The notes: generated by a model not told the origin, from the sequence alone. A stretch of 64,000 bases of DNA from Chryseobacterium sp. CH21 (GCF_004119445.1 NZ_QICI01000082.1:1-64000), one strand, 5' to 3'. Positions 8,346-16,801 are shown, counted from the stretch's first letter. Numbers and translations: made by a program.

Positions 8346-9332
8346 ATGAGAGTATTTATAAATAAAAGAATTCCTGAACCGGGAATCGAAATGCTGAAAG
8401 AAGCAGGTCTGGAAATTATTTTTCCGGAAAAAGAAAATCTTTCTTATGAAGAATGGATTAACTACTGCAAAAACACAGACACCATACTAAATGTAGGTGG
8501 AGATTTCAAATATGATAAGAATTTTTTTGATGCCTGTCCCAATATCAAAGCCATTGCTTTATATTCTGTAGGATTTGATCATGTGGATATTCAGGAAGCT
8601 ACGCAAAGGGATATTCCGATAGGAAATACTCCGGATGTTTTGAGCAGGGCAACTTCAGACGTAGCTTTTTTACTGATGCAGTCTGTTGCGAGAAGGGCTA
8701 GTTATAATTTTCAGAAAGTAAAAGATGATAACTGGGGAGGATTTGATCCTTTACATGCCATGGGACAGGAACTGTACGGAAAGACGCTGGGGATTTTTGG
8801 ATTAGGACGTATCGGCTATGAAATGGCTGAGAAATCAAAAAAGGCTTTTGGAATGAATATCATTTATCATAACCGCCACCAAAATGAAGAAGCAGAAAAA
8901 GAGTTGGGGGCAACCTATGTTTCTTTTGATGAATTGATCAAAAACTCAGATGTATTGAGTGTACATGCTAATTTTACCCCTGAGCAGAAAGAATTATTCA
9001 ATTATGCCATATTTGAACAGATGAAGCCGGATTCAATTTTCATCAATACAGCAAGAGGCGGTTTTCACAACCCAAAAGATCTGTATCAGGCACTCGTTGA
9101 TAAAAAAATCTGGGGAGCCGGTCTGGATGTTACCAATCCTGAACCAATGTCTGCAGATGATCCTATTCTTGGGCTTTCCAGTGTTTGTATTCTTCCACAT
9201 ATTGGTTCTGCAACGGTTGAAGCCAGAAACGGAATGGCAAGACTGGCTGCAGGAAATATCATTGCTTTTTCAAAAAATGAAAAAATGCCACATTGTGCAA
9301 ATCCTGACGTTTATTCTCATCAATCATCATAA
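8346..9332 (+). CDS. D-isomer-specific 2-hydroxyacid dehydrogenase
   Basis: The 328-residue protein has the two-domain architecture of the family. The NAD-binding loop GLGRIGYEMAEKSKKAFGM lies near residue 155. The catalytic Arg is in NTARGG (about 236), the Glu in the NPEPMS segment, and the active-site His in LPHIGSAT. The ATG at 8346 is preferred: the chain then starts MRVFINKRIPEPG as in glyoxylate/hydroxypyruvate reductases, and the upstream in-frame ATG overlaps a terminator. Likely reaction: NAD(P)H-dependent reduction of glyoxylate, hydroxypyruvate or another 2-keto acid. Confidence 0.92.
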   Translation: MRVFINKRIPEPGIEMLKEAGLEIIFPEKENLSYEEWINYCKNTDTILNVGGDFKYDKNFFDACPNIKAIALYSVGFDHVDIQEATQRDIPIGNTPDVLSRATSDVAFLLMQSVARRASYNFQKVKDDNWGGFDPLHAMGQELYGKTLGIFGLGRIGYEMAEKSKKAFGMNIIYHNRHQNEEAEKELGATYVSFDELIKNSDVLSVHANFTPEQKELFNYAIFEQMKPDSIFINTARGGFHNPKDLYQALVDKKIWGAGLDVTNPEPMSADDPILGLSSVCILPHIGSATVEARNGMARLAAGNIIAFSKNEKMPHCANPDVYSHQSS

Positions 9333-9381
9333 CTTGGAATTATTTTTGTTCTGATTATATAAACCTAAAATCTTAAATAGT

Positions 9382-9675
9382 ATGGCACCAGAGAAAAATA
9401 TTAATGAGCAAAACAAGAGGTTAGAACAGATGGATTATAACCCAAATGAAGATATATTTAAGAGAGAAAAACATATTTCGCTCGATGGAGACGGAAATCC
9501 TATTCTGGATGAAGATCTGGACGATGATAAAATTGATAAAGGTTTAGACATACCCGGAGCAGAAGATGATGATGAAATGGAAGAAATAGGAGCAGAAGAT
9601 GAAGAAAACAATTACTGGAGTCTCAGTGATAATGAAGATGACCATGAAGAAGAAAATGATGATGTTTTAACCTAA
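9382..9675 (+). CDS. Small acidic protein, unknown function
   Basis: This 97-residue, strongly acidic protein has Asp/Glu making up much of residues 40-97, no signal and no hydrophobic segment. It is probably largely disordered, with one conserved-looking core, ISLDGDGNPILDE, near residues 33-45. I recognise no family. It is transcribed in the same direction as the 2-hydroxyacid dehydrogenase, 49 bases after it, and is followed by a good terminator, which supports a real gene. Confidence 0.7.
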   Translation: MAPEKNINEQNKRLEQMDYNPNEDIFKREKHISLDGDGNPILDEDLDDDKIDKGLDIPGAEDDDEMEEIGAEDEENNYWSLSDNEDDHEEENDDVLT

Positions 9676-9698
9676 GTTTTAACGATACAAAAAACAGC

Positions 9699-9727
9699 CT
9701 TATTGAATTTCAGTAAGGTTTTTTTTA
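9699..9727 (+). terminator. Terminator after the acidic-protein gene
   Basis: CCTTATTG (9699-9706) pairs with CAGTAAGG (9711-9718, one G-T pair) and is followed by eight T residues. Confidence 0.6.
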
Positions 9728-9757
9728 TGTTGAATAATGACTGCTTTTGGTAAGGGC

Positions 9758-9818
9758 AATTCCCCTCTTTTGGAGGGGTGGATTCAAAAATTAAAAAATT
9801 TTTGAAGACGGGGTGGTT
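9758..9818 (+). repeat. Double-hairpin repeat, copy A (right end of the DUF559 gene)
   Basis: This 61-bp unit has the order AATTCCCCTC-N-GAGGGGTGG, then a second palindrome TCAAAAATT/AATTTTTGA, then GACGGGGTGGTT. The stop codon and last residues of the DUF559 protein lie inside it. It is the inverted counterpart of copy B at 10241-10300 and matches gene-less copies at 42106 and 49506. Confidence 0.85.
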
Positions 9819-10225
9819 CCATAATGCAACACAATAAAATCCTCCAATTCCTTCATTACCCAACTCAAATTATTCCTCACATCAAAATCACTGATTCTAA
9901 AAACCAACAACCCCAAAGATTCAAGATATTCCTCTCTTATTCCATCATAAATCTGTTTTTCATCATGGCTAGAACCATCTATTTCTATAATGAGTCCAAG
10001 AGTTTTCACATAGAAATCAACAATATAATTTCCGATAATCCTTTGTCTGTCAAAATCAATTGTATGGAATTTTTTTGCACGGACTTTCTTCCAGAAGATC
10101 ACTTCACCCAAGATCCGGGCTTTGCGTTTTTCTTTTAATAATACTTTTAAATAGGGATTGTAGGGTAGATTTTCAACGAAATTCCTGCGGATCGGAATTC
10201 CGTTGATGAGGGTAAGGATTTCTTT
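9791..10225 (-). CDS. DUF559 (Vsr/PD-(D/E)XK-like) endonuclease-family protein
   Basis: The 144-residue protein has the DUF559 core. ENLPYNPYLKVLLKEKRK is followed by ARILGEVIFWKKVRAK, GNYIVDFYVKTLGLIIEIDG with SSHDEKQ, and the closing VFRISDFDV strand. The Asp of IVDFY and the Glu/Asp/His of EIDGSSH form the expected nuclease-fold metal site, as in Vsr-like enzymes. The start at 10225 (MKEILTLI) is chosen; an upstream TTG in the same frame would add residues encoded by repeat copy B. The C-terminus (TTPSSKIF) is encoded by repeat copy A. The gene is thus wholly enclosed by an inverted repeat pair and may be part of a mobile unit. Confidence 0.85.
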   Translation of the reverse strand, partial: KEILTLINGIPIRRNFVENLPYNPYLKVLLKEKRKARILGEVIFWKKVRAKKFHTIDFDRQRIIGNYIVDFYVKTLGLIIEIDGSSHDEKQIYDGIREEYLESLGLLVFRISDFDVRNNLSWVMKELEDFIVLHYGTTPSSKIF

Positions 10226-10240
10226 CATGACTGTGTTTTT

Positions 10241-10300
10241 AACCACCCCGTCTTTCAAAGTTATCAACTTTGAAATCCACCCCTCCAAGGGAGGGGAATT
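10241..10300 (-). repeat. Double-hairpin repeat, copy B (left end of the DUF559 gene)
   Basis: This 60-bp inverted copy of the unit at 9758. Read on the minus strand it runs AATTCCCCTC-CCTTG-GAGGGGTGG, TCAAAGTT/AACTTTGA, GACGGGGTGGTT. The second stem differs in sequence from copy A but remains perfectly paired, so both arms changed together. Confidence 0.85.
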
Positions 10301-10366
10301 CAGGTGTATTTATTCAAATATAGTATTTAATATCAAATAGTGGTTGATTTACAGATTTAATAATTT

Positions 10367-10406
10367 CCCTTAACCCTTAACCCTTAACCCTTAACCCTTA
10401 ACCCTT
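10367..10406 (+). repeat. Heptanucleotide tandem repeat (CCCTTAA)
   Basis: Five perfect CCCTTAA units plus a partial sixth lie in the promoter-side gap of hutU. They resemble a telomere-type heptamer but lie inside an ordinary bacterial intergenic region. Confidence 0.9.
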
Positions 10407-10503
10407 CCCTCATTCTTTCCTTTCCCCACTTGCCTATATTTCCTATTTTGAATATCTTTAAGACTTCAAACATTGTTTAAAACATAGACCTTTAAATAGT
10501 AAT

Positions 10504-12489
10504 ATGACATTCCAAGAACAGATACAGCAGGGGATTCCTAGTCAGCTGCCACAACCAAAACCATACGAAACCAATATCAACCATGCTCCGAAGCGTAAAG
10601 AAATTTTAGGAGAAGAAGAGAAAAAACTGGCATTGAAGAATGCTTTACGTTATTTTGAACCTCAGTTTCATGCAGAACTGATTCCTGAATTTAAGCAGGA
10701 ACTGGAGGATTACGGAAGAATTTACATGTACCGTTTCCGTCCGGATTATGAAATGAAGGCGAGACCTATTACAGACTATCCCGGAAAATCTGAGCAGGCG
10801 AAAGCCATTATGCTGATGATTCAGAATAACCTGGATTATGCAGTGGCACAGCATCCTCACGAACTGATTACTTATGGTGGAAACGGAGCTGTATTCTCAA
10901 ACTGGGCACAGTATCTGTTGACGATGAAATATCTGTCGGAAATGAATAATGAGCAGACATTGGTGATGTATTCAGGACATCCGATGGGATTGTTCCCTTC
11001 CCATAAAGACGCACCAAGAGTGGTTGTAACGAATGGTATGATGATTCCAAATTATTCAAAACCGGATGATTGGGAGAAATTCAATGCGTTGGGCGTTACT
11101 CAGTATGGGCAGATGACAGCGGGAAGTTATATGTATATCGGTCCTCAGGGGATTGTTCACGGGACAACGATTACGGTGTTAAATGCTTTCAGAAAGATCA
11201 AAAAAGAACCAAAAGGTGGACTTTTTGTAACGTCTGGATTAGGTGGAATGAGTGGAGCTCAGCCAAAAGCGGGGAATATTGCTGGCTGTGTTACCGTATG
11301 TGCAGAAGTGAATCCGAAGATCACGAAAATCCGTCATGATCAGAAATGGGTAAATGAAATTCATGAAAACCTTGATGAACTGGTAAAAAGAGTAAGAGAA
11401 GCACAGGCTAACAAAGAAACAGTTTCTTTGGCTTACCTTGGAAATATTGTTGAAGTTTGGGAGAAATTTGCTCAGGAAGATCTAAGAATCGATATCGGTT
11501 CAGATCAGACCTCGCTTCACAACCCTTGGGCGGGTGGTTATTATCCTGCCGGACAAAGTTTTGAAGAATCTAATACTATGATGGCTGAAAACCCTGAATT
11601 ATTCAAAGAAAAAGTTCAGGAAACATTAAGAAGACACGCTGCAGCCATCAATAAGCATACAGAAAAAGGAACCTATTTCTTCGATTACGGAAATGCCTTT
11701 TTATTGGAAGCTTCCAGAGCAGGAGCTGATGTAATGGCAGAAAATCCAACATTAGGAAGAGAGTTCAAATATCCGAGTTATGTACAGGATATTATGGGAC
11801 CTATGTGTTTCGATTATGGTTTCGGGCCGTTCCGTTGGGTATGTTCCAGTGGTAATCCGGAAGACCTTCAGAAAACGGATGATATTGCATGCGCAGTATT
11901 GGAAGAAATGGTTAAAAACTCTCCTGAAGAGATTCAACAGCAGATGAAAGACAACATCCAGTGGATCAAAGGAGCACAGGAAAATAAACTGGTAGTAGGT
12001 TCACAGGCAAGAATCCTTTATGCAGATGCAGAAGGAAGAATGAAAATTGCGGAAGCCTTCAACAAAGCCATCAAAAATGGTGAAATAGGACCTGTAGTAC
12101 TAGGAAGAGACCACCACGATGTTTCAGGGACAGATTCTCCTTACAGAGAGACTTCCAATATTTATGACGGATCAAGATTTACCGCAGATATGGCTATTCA
12201 CAACGTAATTGGTGACAGTTTCCGTGGAGCTACCTGGGTTTCCATTCACAATGGTGGTGGAGTAGGCTGGGGAGAAGTAATCAACGGAGGTTTCGGAATG
12301 CTTCTGGATGGTAGCGATGATGCCGACAGAAGACTAAAATCTATGCTTTTCTGGGATGTCAACAACGGAATCTCAAGAAGAAGCTGGGCAAGAAATGAAG
12401 GTGCCGTTTTCGCTATTAAAAGAGCGATGGAAGCAGAACCAAATCTGAAAGTAACACTTCCGAATTTTGTGGATGAAAATTTACTGTAA
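10504..12489 (+). CDS. hutU: Urocanate hydratase
   Basis: This 661-residue enzyme converts urocanate to 4-imidazolone-5-propionate with tightly bound NAD, the second step of histidine breakdown. Recognisable urocanase segments are TYGGNGAVFSNW (about residue 122), MYSGHPMGLFPS (about 158), TSGLGGMSGAQPKA (about 247), the DQTSLHNPW segment (about 338) and GRDHHDVSGTDSPYRET near residue 538. It is about 100 residues longer than the proteobacterial enzyme, as in other Bacteroidota. No hutH, hutI or hutG gene is within the window. A CCCTTAA array lies upstream and a palindromic terminator downstream. Confidence 0.96.
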   Translation: MTFQEQIQQGIPSQLPQPKPYETNINHAPKRKEILGEEEKKLALKNALRYFEPQFHAELIPEFKQELEDYGRIYMYRFRPDYEMKARPITDYPGKSEQAKAIMLMIQNNLDYAVAQHPHELITYGGNGAVFSNWAQYLLTMKYLSEMNNEQTLVMYSGHPMGLFPSHKDAPRVVVTNGMMIPNYSKPDDWEKFNALGVTQYGQMTAGSYMYIGPQGIVHGTTITVLNAFRKIKKEPKGGLFVTSGLGGMSGAQPKAGNIAGCVTVCAEVNPKITKIRHDQKWVNEIHENLDELVKRVREAQANKETVSLAYLGNIVEVWEKFAQEDLRIDIGSDQTSLHNPWAGGYYPAGQSFEESNTMMAENPELFKEKVQETLRRHAAAINKHTEKGTYFFDYGNAFLLEASRAGADVMAENPTLGREFKYPSYVQDIMGPMCFDYGFGPFRWVCSSGNPEDLQKTDDIACAVLEEMVKNSPEEIQQQMKDNIQWIKGAQENKLVVGSQARILYADAEGRMKIAEAFNKAIKNGEIGPVVLGRDHHDVSGTDSPYRETSNIYDGSRFTADMAIHNVIGDSFRGATWVSIHNGGGVGWGEVINGGFGMLLDGSDDADRRLKSMLFWDVNNGISRRSWARNEGAVFAIKRAMEAEPNLKVTLPNFVDENLL

Positions 12490-12597
12490 CATAAAATTCA
12501 ATAATTTAACAGAAACGGGCTATAATCCTGAGTTAGTTGAAGGAATCCTGTTTCTTATACGTAACAGTACATCAATAAGAATATAATACATCAATAG

Positions 12598-12622
12598 GAA
12601 CGGGCTTTAGCCCGTTTTTTTG
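12598..12622 (+). terminator. Terminator of hutU (GGGCTTTAGCCC palindrome)
   Basis: AACGGGC and GCCCGTT pair around TTTA and are followed by a T run. It belongs to the GGGCTTTAGCCC-type palindromes repeated just downstream. Confidence 0.7.
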
Positions 12623-12636
12623 TGCGTAGTGTAATT

Positions 12637-12716
12637 GGCTTTAGCCGAAATTTAAAATTAAGTTTCGGCTAAAGCCTTTGGTATTTATCTTTTTATATCG
12701 GGCTAAAGCCCGATGC
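12637..12716. repeat. Pair of GGCTTTAGCC-type palindromic repeats
   Basis: GGCTTTAGCCGAAA pairs perfectly with TTTCGGCTAAAGCC (12637-12676). A second hairpin, TATCGGGCT-AAA-GCCCGATG, follows at 12696-12716. They lie between the convergent hutU and NACHT genes and could end the NACHT transcript. Traces of a similar unit (GGCTTTAGCCC) occur near 35800. Confidence 0.75.
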
Positions 12717-12757
12717 TATTGATATTTACAAATAAATTGGAAGTATAATTATGATCT

Positions 12758-15166
12758 TTACTTTTTGAATTTACGTAATGTTTTAATTTTTTTGCCATCT
12801 TTTATAGATACATTTACATTATTAATAATTTTGTTTTCATCAAGAAATGAAATTCTTTGCATAAATTTTTTCACTTGTTTTCTACTTTTATCCTCTTTAG
12901 ATAATTGTTTATACTTTGCTGCAAAATCAGAATCTATTAAGCCTTGGACATAATAGTTGTCCTTATCTACCAAATTTATTAACTGATTATACTTTTCGAA
13001 ATCATCAAAATCTATATTAAGCAGTGACGAGGCAATAAGGTAGGTAGAGTACTCATATTCTTTCTTTTCTTCTTTAGTTTTAAATTCCAGAGGGTTTTCT
13101 AATTTACTTTTCATCTCCTTAAAAAGATTTTCTAAGGGTTCTTTTAAAGTTATTGAAGAATGATGAAAGTCATACCAATATGCTAATATTTTATGCGCCC
13201 CATATGTTGTGTGAAGAAAAGATTTGACTTCAAAAAATTTATCATCCTCAGTTGTTAATATAAACTTTAAAGCATTATGAATATTTTCAATATTTGTACT
13301 TATAGCATTTAATCTATTTTCAACAGGTGTATTGTATAGTGCTTGAATTAAGTATCCTAAACCTGCCACATTTATTAAATATTCATGAAAATCTGTTGGT
13401 TTGGCTCTTTTAATAATTTCATCAATTAATTGCGGTGAATCTTTTGTCATTCCCGCATAAAAAATAGCTACATTTTGCCACCAAACATCATTGAAATTTT
13501 CAATGAAATAATTCTTTCCGTTAATACTATGATTATAAAATTGATATGCAGTAAAATATTCTTGAAAAGATAAATGCTTAAATTCAATTTCCCCTCTATC
13601 ATTTTCAACAAGAAGATTAATGTCCTGAACTAAGACATCCAATAATTCTTTTACATCATAATTTTGCCCTCTCTTATTTGCAAACTCGGAAACAAGTTGT
13701 TCAAGTTCGTCTTTTTTTATATTCTTTTTCTTTAAAGTATGTAGATGTTCAGCTAAATATGATAATACGCTTCTATGTACTCCAATTTTTAATAAATCTA
13801 AATGATTCTCCTTTATACTTTTACTTAAAAGAATATCTACAAAATATCTATATAAATCAGCTATAGTAGCAGGTATTTCATATCCATTTTCGTCAAATAA
13901 TGATGTTAAAAGTGTTAATGTTAAAGGAGTTTTGGGTAACTTATCTAAGATACCAGAATCCTTTAAAGATTTTAAAAGTCTCTCACTTTTTACTTTTTCA
14001 TCATCAAAATATCTTCCAATAAATGATTCTGCTTGCTGTAAAGAGATATTATTAATTTCGAAGTATCTAAAATCAAGCTCTCTGCATGTTCCTAACAATG
14101 AATCTGAATTTCTAGAAGAACAAAAAAATTGTATCTCTGGATTTTCGTTTTGAAATTTTTTTATTGCTTCTAAAGCTTTATTTTTACTTTCTTTTTCACC
14201 TATCTCGTCTAAGGCATCAACAAAAATTATAAAATTTTTTGCTTTCAATAGCTCAGTGAAATCAATTTCTAATGGCTTGTAAACGTCTTTTTCAAAATAT
14301 TCAGTAATTGTTTGAATTATATCAAAATTATTATCTCGAATATCAGTAAACTTTAAAAGTATCGGATAATATTCACATTCATTTCGAATGGAGTTTTGAT
14401 ATATAATGTTATTCGCAATTTGTTTAAATAAGGTTGTTTTTCCTGATCCAGATTCACCAACGATCAAGGCGCATTCAGATAAATTATTCAAGTCTTCTAT
14501 GCCAAATAATTTACGTTTAAATTGTGCAGTGGAATCATCATAATAAATTTCAATTAATTTTAATTTTATTGTATTTTGCAATAATTTTTCAATTTTTGCA
14601 TCTGTAATTCCCAATGCTTTAGTAAAATCATCCTGTTTATTTTTATTCTGAAATATTTCAATATAGTGTTTATATTTTTTTGAACCTCGTAACCAGTATC
14701 TAGGAAATGAGTTGTCAATATATTTTATTAGATCTAAATTTGACCAAAATGAGATATTTGCATTTTTATTGAAGAATTCATCTTTGTAGAATTTATCTTT
14801 TGCACCACTATTTATCTTTCCATTTGTAACTATCTTAACCTTTGAAACATTAATTTTTCCATGTTTTAGACTTTCATATGGATATCCAAAACATTCCTTA
14901 ACTTGAGATTGTATTTCTATGTTTGAAGTTGAGGTACCTGTAATATCTCCTTTTTTTACTACAAATGCAGTCCATTCTAATTTATCTTCAATAGTATCAT
15001 GTAGTGAACTAATAACGTCTTTGCCATATTCAGGAACATTACCTCTTTCATGTGTTACTAGAACATTAGAATAGCCCATTCCAACTAAAAGGTCTTTTAA
15101 TAAGTCGTGAATTTCAGTTTCTTTGGTTATTTCGTTCAGTTTGTTTATTTTTTCTTTTTCTAGCAT
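12758..15166 (-). CDS. NACHT NTPase with Mrr/REase-like N-terminus (putative phage defence)
   Basis: This 802-residue STAND NTPase has three parts. The N-terminal part (about 1-165) resembles restriction-endonuclease-like effectors, with GKD at 48-50, the VVKKG strand at 69-73, the IEIQSQV helix and VTNGKINSGA. The usual acidic or Gln residue of (E/Q)xK appears as Val69. The NACHT domain (about 228-390) has Walker A GESGSGKTT at 237-245, Walker B IIFVDALDE at 313-321, and an SSRNSD sensor. The C-terminal 400 residues are helical, with LSFQEYFTAYQF typical of NACHT proteins. Family knowledge: bacterial NACHT proteins sense phage and trigger an effector. It stands alone, is clearly more A+T-rich than its neighbours, and lies between housekeeping genes, suggesting acquisition. 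Confidence 0.88.
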   Translation of the reverse strand: MLEKEKINKLNEITKETEIHDLLKDLLVGMGYSNVLVTHERGNVPEYGKDVISSLHDTIEDKLEWTAFVVKKGDITGTSTSNIEIQSQVKECFGYPYESLKHGKINVSKVKIVTNGKINSGAKDKFYKDEFFNKNANISFWSNLDLIKYIDNSFPRYWLRGSKKYKHYIEIFQNKNKQDDFTKALGITDAKIEKLLQNTIKLKLIEIYYDDSTAQFKRKLFGIEDLNNLSECALIVGESGSGKTTLFKQIANNIIYQNSIRNECEYYPILLKFTDIRDNNFDIIQTITEYFEKDVYKPLEIDFTELLKAKNFIIFVDALDEIGEKESKNKALEAIKKFQNENPEIQFFCSSRNSDSLLGTCRELDFRYFEINNISLQQAESFIGRYFDDEKVKSERLLKSLKDSGILDKLPKTPLTLTLLTSLFDENGYEIPATIADLYRYFVDILLSKSIKENHLDLLKIGVHRSVLSYLAEHLHTLKKKNIKKDELEQLVSEFANKRGQNYDVKELLDVLVQDINLLVENDRGEIEFKHLSFQEYFTAYQFYNHSINGKNYFIENFNDVWWQNVAIFYAGMTKDSPQLIDEIIKRAKPTDFHEYLINVAGLGYLIQALYNTPVENRLNAISTNIENIHNALKFILTTEDDKFFEVKSFLHTTYGAHKILAYWYDFHHSSITLKEPLENLFKEMKSKLENPLEFKTKEEKKEYEYSTYLIASSLLNIDFDDFEKYNQLINLVDKDNYYVQGLIDSDFAAKYKQLSKEDKSRKQVKKFMQRISFLDENKIINNVNVSIKDGKKIKTLRKFKK

Positions 15167-15453
15167 TATAATTGAATTATTGTGAATGTTTTTGATTATT
15201 AATAAATTTTCTCAAAATTAGTTTTCTATATTAGTTTTACCTTACGGTTTCCCATAACCCAAAAACACAACTCTAAAACATCCTGTTTACAACCTCCCCA
15301 ATCCCTCCAGAACTCTAAAACAACCGCAAAATACCCTTCCCAAGCACTCCATTTATTAGAAACAAATATGTTTGAAACTTCCCAAGCTCCTAGAAAGTCT
15401 CCTGCAAGTTGAAGGAAACCTCTCAACATCTTTGGAGGTTTGTTGCAAGTATG
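15167..15453. other. Intergenic region with hairpin potential, no convincing gene
   Basis: This is the upstream side of both the NACHT gene (minus) and the DUF6261 gene (plus). It includes an AAACCTC/GAGGTTT stem near 15418-15443 and two similar C-rich stretches containing AACTCTAAAAC. A 101-codon minus-strand frame covers it but overlaps the DUF6261 promoter and start and has Trp/Phe-rich, non-protein-like composition. Confidence 0.4.
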
Positions 15454-15484
15454 TTTGTAACAAAACAACTTTTTTCTATATTTG
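15454..15484 (+). promoter_or_regulatory. Promoter of the DUF6261 gene
   Basis: TTTG (15454-15457), a 19-base spacer and TATATTTG (15477-15484) match the Bacteroidota consensus TTTG-N19-TAnnTTTG almost exactly. The ATG follows 34 bases later. Confidence 0.65.
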
Positions 15485-15518
15485 ATTGTTAATTTATTAA
15501 AAACAAAAGACACAAAAA

Positions 15519-16226
15519 ATGAAAATTGCACTTACACAGCTGAGTACTAAAGATCTTGCGACTTTAGCTCAGAGAATTCTTTCTAATGCCCAATCCGGAA
15601 AATACCCTGTTATCAACAATCATCCTCTTGTAGGAGCTTTGGCGTTTTCCTATACAGAATATGATAAGGTATATACAAAGCAGATCTACAGTGGAAAAGG
15701 AAAAGATGTGGCTGCTGCCGATCACGAAAGAGATACCGCCTATGCCAATCTGAAATCTTTCCTGAACGGGTATCGCAAACTCCCTTCTGCAGCCAACTAT
15801 CAGCTGGCAGAGGATCTCTACGGAATATTCAAAACTTTTGGGCTGAATCTGGACAGGTTGAGCTACTCTTCACAAACTGCTCAGATGAAAAAGCTGATTG
15901 AAGTGCTGGAAACTCCCGAAAACAAACAGAAGTTAACTGTTCTTTCTCTGGATGTTGCATTTGCAGAGATAAAAGCTAAGCAGGATGCTTTTGAGATGGT
16001 GTTTGCAGAGCAGGCAGGAGCCAATGCAGATCTTCGTCAGCTGACGAGCGCCAGTGCCATCCGTAAAGATCTGGAGAAAACAGTGAAATCTTATCTTAAT
16101 CTGCTCACGGTGATGAATGAGGTATCAGGCTGGGGACTACTCTATAATGATACCAATGAGCTGGTGAAGGCTGCAAAAAACTCTTCGCTGACAAGAGAAG
16201 GCGGGGATAATATAGCTAAAGGGTAA
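15519..16226 (+). CDS. DUF6261-family protein, unknown function
   Basis: This 235-residue, mostly helical soluble protein starts MKIALTQLSTKDLATLAQRI, with no signal peptide. Its content is consistent with the DUF6261 family common in Chryseobacterium and relatives; I am not aware of an established role. Features include a basic segment near residues 70-90 and repeated Ala/Leu-rich helices (VAFAEIKAKQDAFEMVFAEQ). It has a near-perfect promoter upstream. Downstream begins a 1.4-kb zone of repeats surrounding an XRE regulator. Confidence 0.8.
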   Translation: MKIALTQLSTKDLATLAQRILSNAQSGKYPVINNHPLVGALAFSYTEYDKVYTKQIYSGKGKDVAAADHERDTAYANLKSFLNGYRKLPSAANYQLAEDLYGIFKTFGLNLDRLSYSSQTAQMKKLIEVLETPENKQKLTVLSLDVAFAEIKAKQDAFEMVFAEQAGANADLRQLTSASAIRKDLEKTVKSYLNLLTVMNEVSGWGLLYNDTNELVKAAKNSSLTREGGDNIAKG

Positions 16227-16304
16227 GAAATCTAACCTTTATATAGAGTAACCCACAAGCTTGTCACTCCGTAGGAGTCTCTATTATACTTATAAACGTA
16301 ATAC

Positions 16305-16428
16305 AAAAACTCAGCAATTCGCTGAGTTTTATTTTTTTGAACCATTAAGAGTATTGAAGTTGTTAAGGTAAGTAAAGATAAACATCAAGATGTTTTTAAG
16401 CGTTGTGCTTCTTCATCTTACTACTCTT
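16305..16428 (+). repeat. Dispersed repeat, unit a (copy 1)
   Basis: The unit starts with the hairpin AAAACTCAGC-AATTC-GCTGAGTTTT, continues TTGAACCATTAAGAGTATTGAAG, and contains AACATCAAGATGTTTTT. Its tail is CTTCATCTTACTACTCTTAA. The leading hairpin and T run could end the DUF6261 transcript. Similar units follow at 16629 and 17509. Confidence 0.8.
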
Positions 16429-16431
16429 AAA

Positions 16432-16628
16432 TTATTCTCCCACGGATTTCACTGATCTCACAGATCTTTATCTTCGTCATTGAGAGTACATTGAGATTGC
16501 TTCACCTTCGGTTCGCAATGACATTGGTAGTATTGAAATTTTATCGGAGATAAAATCCTTGCGCCTTAAAACAGAAGGTTTTTACTATCATTTTGCGCCT
16601 TAGCGTTTATCCAACTACTACAATACAG
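16432..16628 (+). repeat. Dispersed repeat, unit b (copy 1)
   Basis: It runs from TTATTCTCCCACGGATTTCA through GAGATTGCTTCACCTTCGGT and TTTTATCGGAGATAAAATCC to TTTTGCGCCTTAGCGTTT. The same order recurs at 17322, and parts recur at 51283 and 62254. It contains short self-complementary stretches and no reading frame of note. Confidence 0.8.
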
Positions 16629-16765
16629 AAAAAACTCAGCAAGTAGCTGAGTTTTATTTTTTGAACCATTAAGAATATTGAAGCTGTGAAGGTAAGTGAA
16701 GGGAAGCATCAAAGATGTTTGAAAAAGTATTTCGCTTGATCTTAATATTCTTAAATTTTTAAATT
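16629..16765 (+). repeat. Dispersed repeat, unit a (copy 2)
   Basis: The hairpin CTCAGC-AAGTA-GCTGAG (16635-16651) is followed by TTGAACCATTAAGAATATTG, CATCAAAGATGTTTG and CTTGATCTTAATATTCTTAA. Its hairpin loop is the reverse complement of the loop in copy 3, while the flanks keep the same orientation. Confidence 0.8.
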
Positions 16766-16801
16766 CTCTTATTGGTTTATATATAATTGTAGAAAACTAA
16801 A

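Noticed and set aside
9672..9863. 63-codon minus-strand frame over the end of the DUF559 gene and repeat copy A
   Set aside because: It is translation of the repeat in another frame; the DUF559 frame explains the region.
10367..10406. Telomere-like CCCTTAA array as a chromosome end
   Set aside because: It lies inside an ordinary gene-flanked intergenic region, so it is a tandem repeat and not a terminus.
12637..12716. Palindromes downstream of hutU as an attachment site of an element carrying the NACHT gene
   Set aside because: Similar GGCTTTAGCC palindromes occur elsewhere in the window, and no matching copy flanks the other side of the NACHT gene.
15226..15531. 101-codon minus-strand reading frame between the NACHT and DUF6261 genes
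   Set aside because: It overlaps the near-perfect promoter and the start of the DUF6261 gene and has Trp/Phe-rich, non-protein-like composition.
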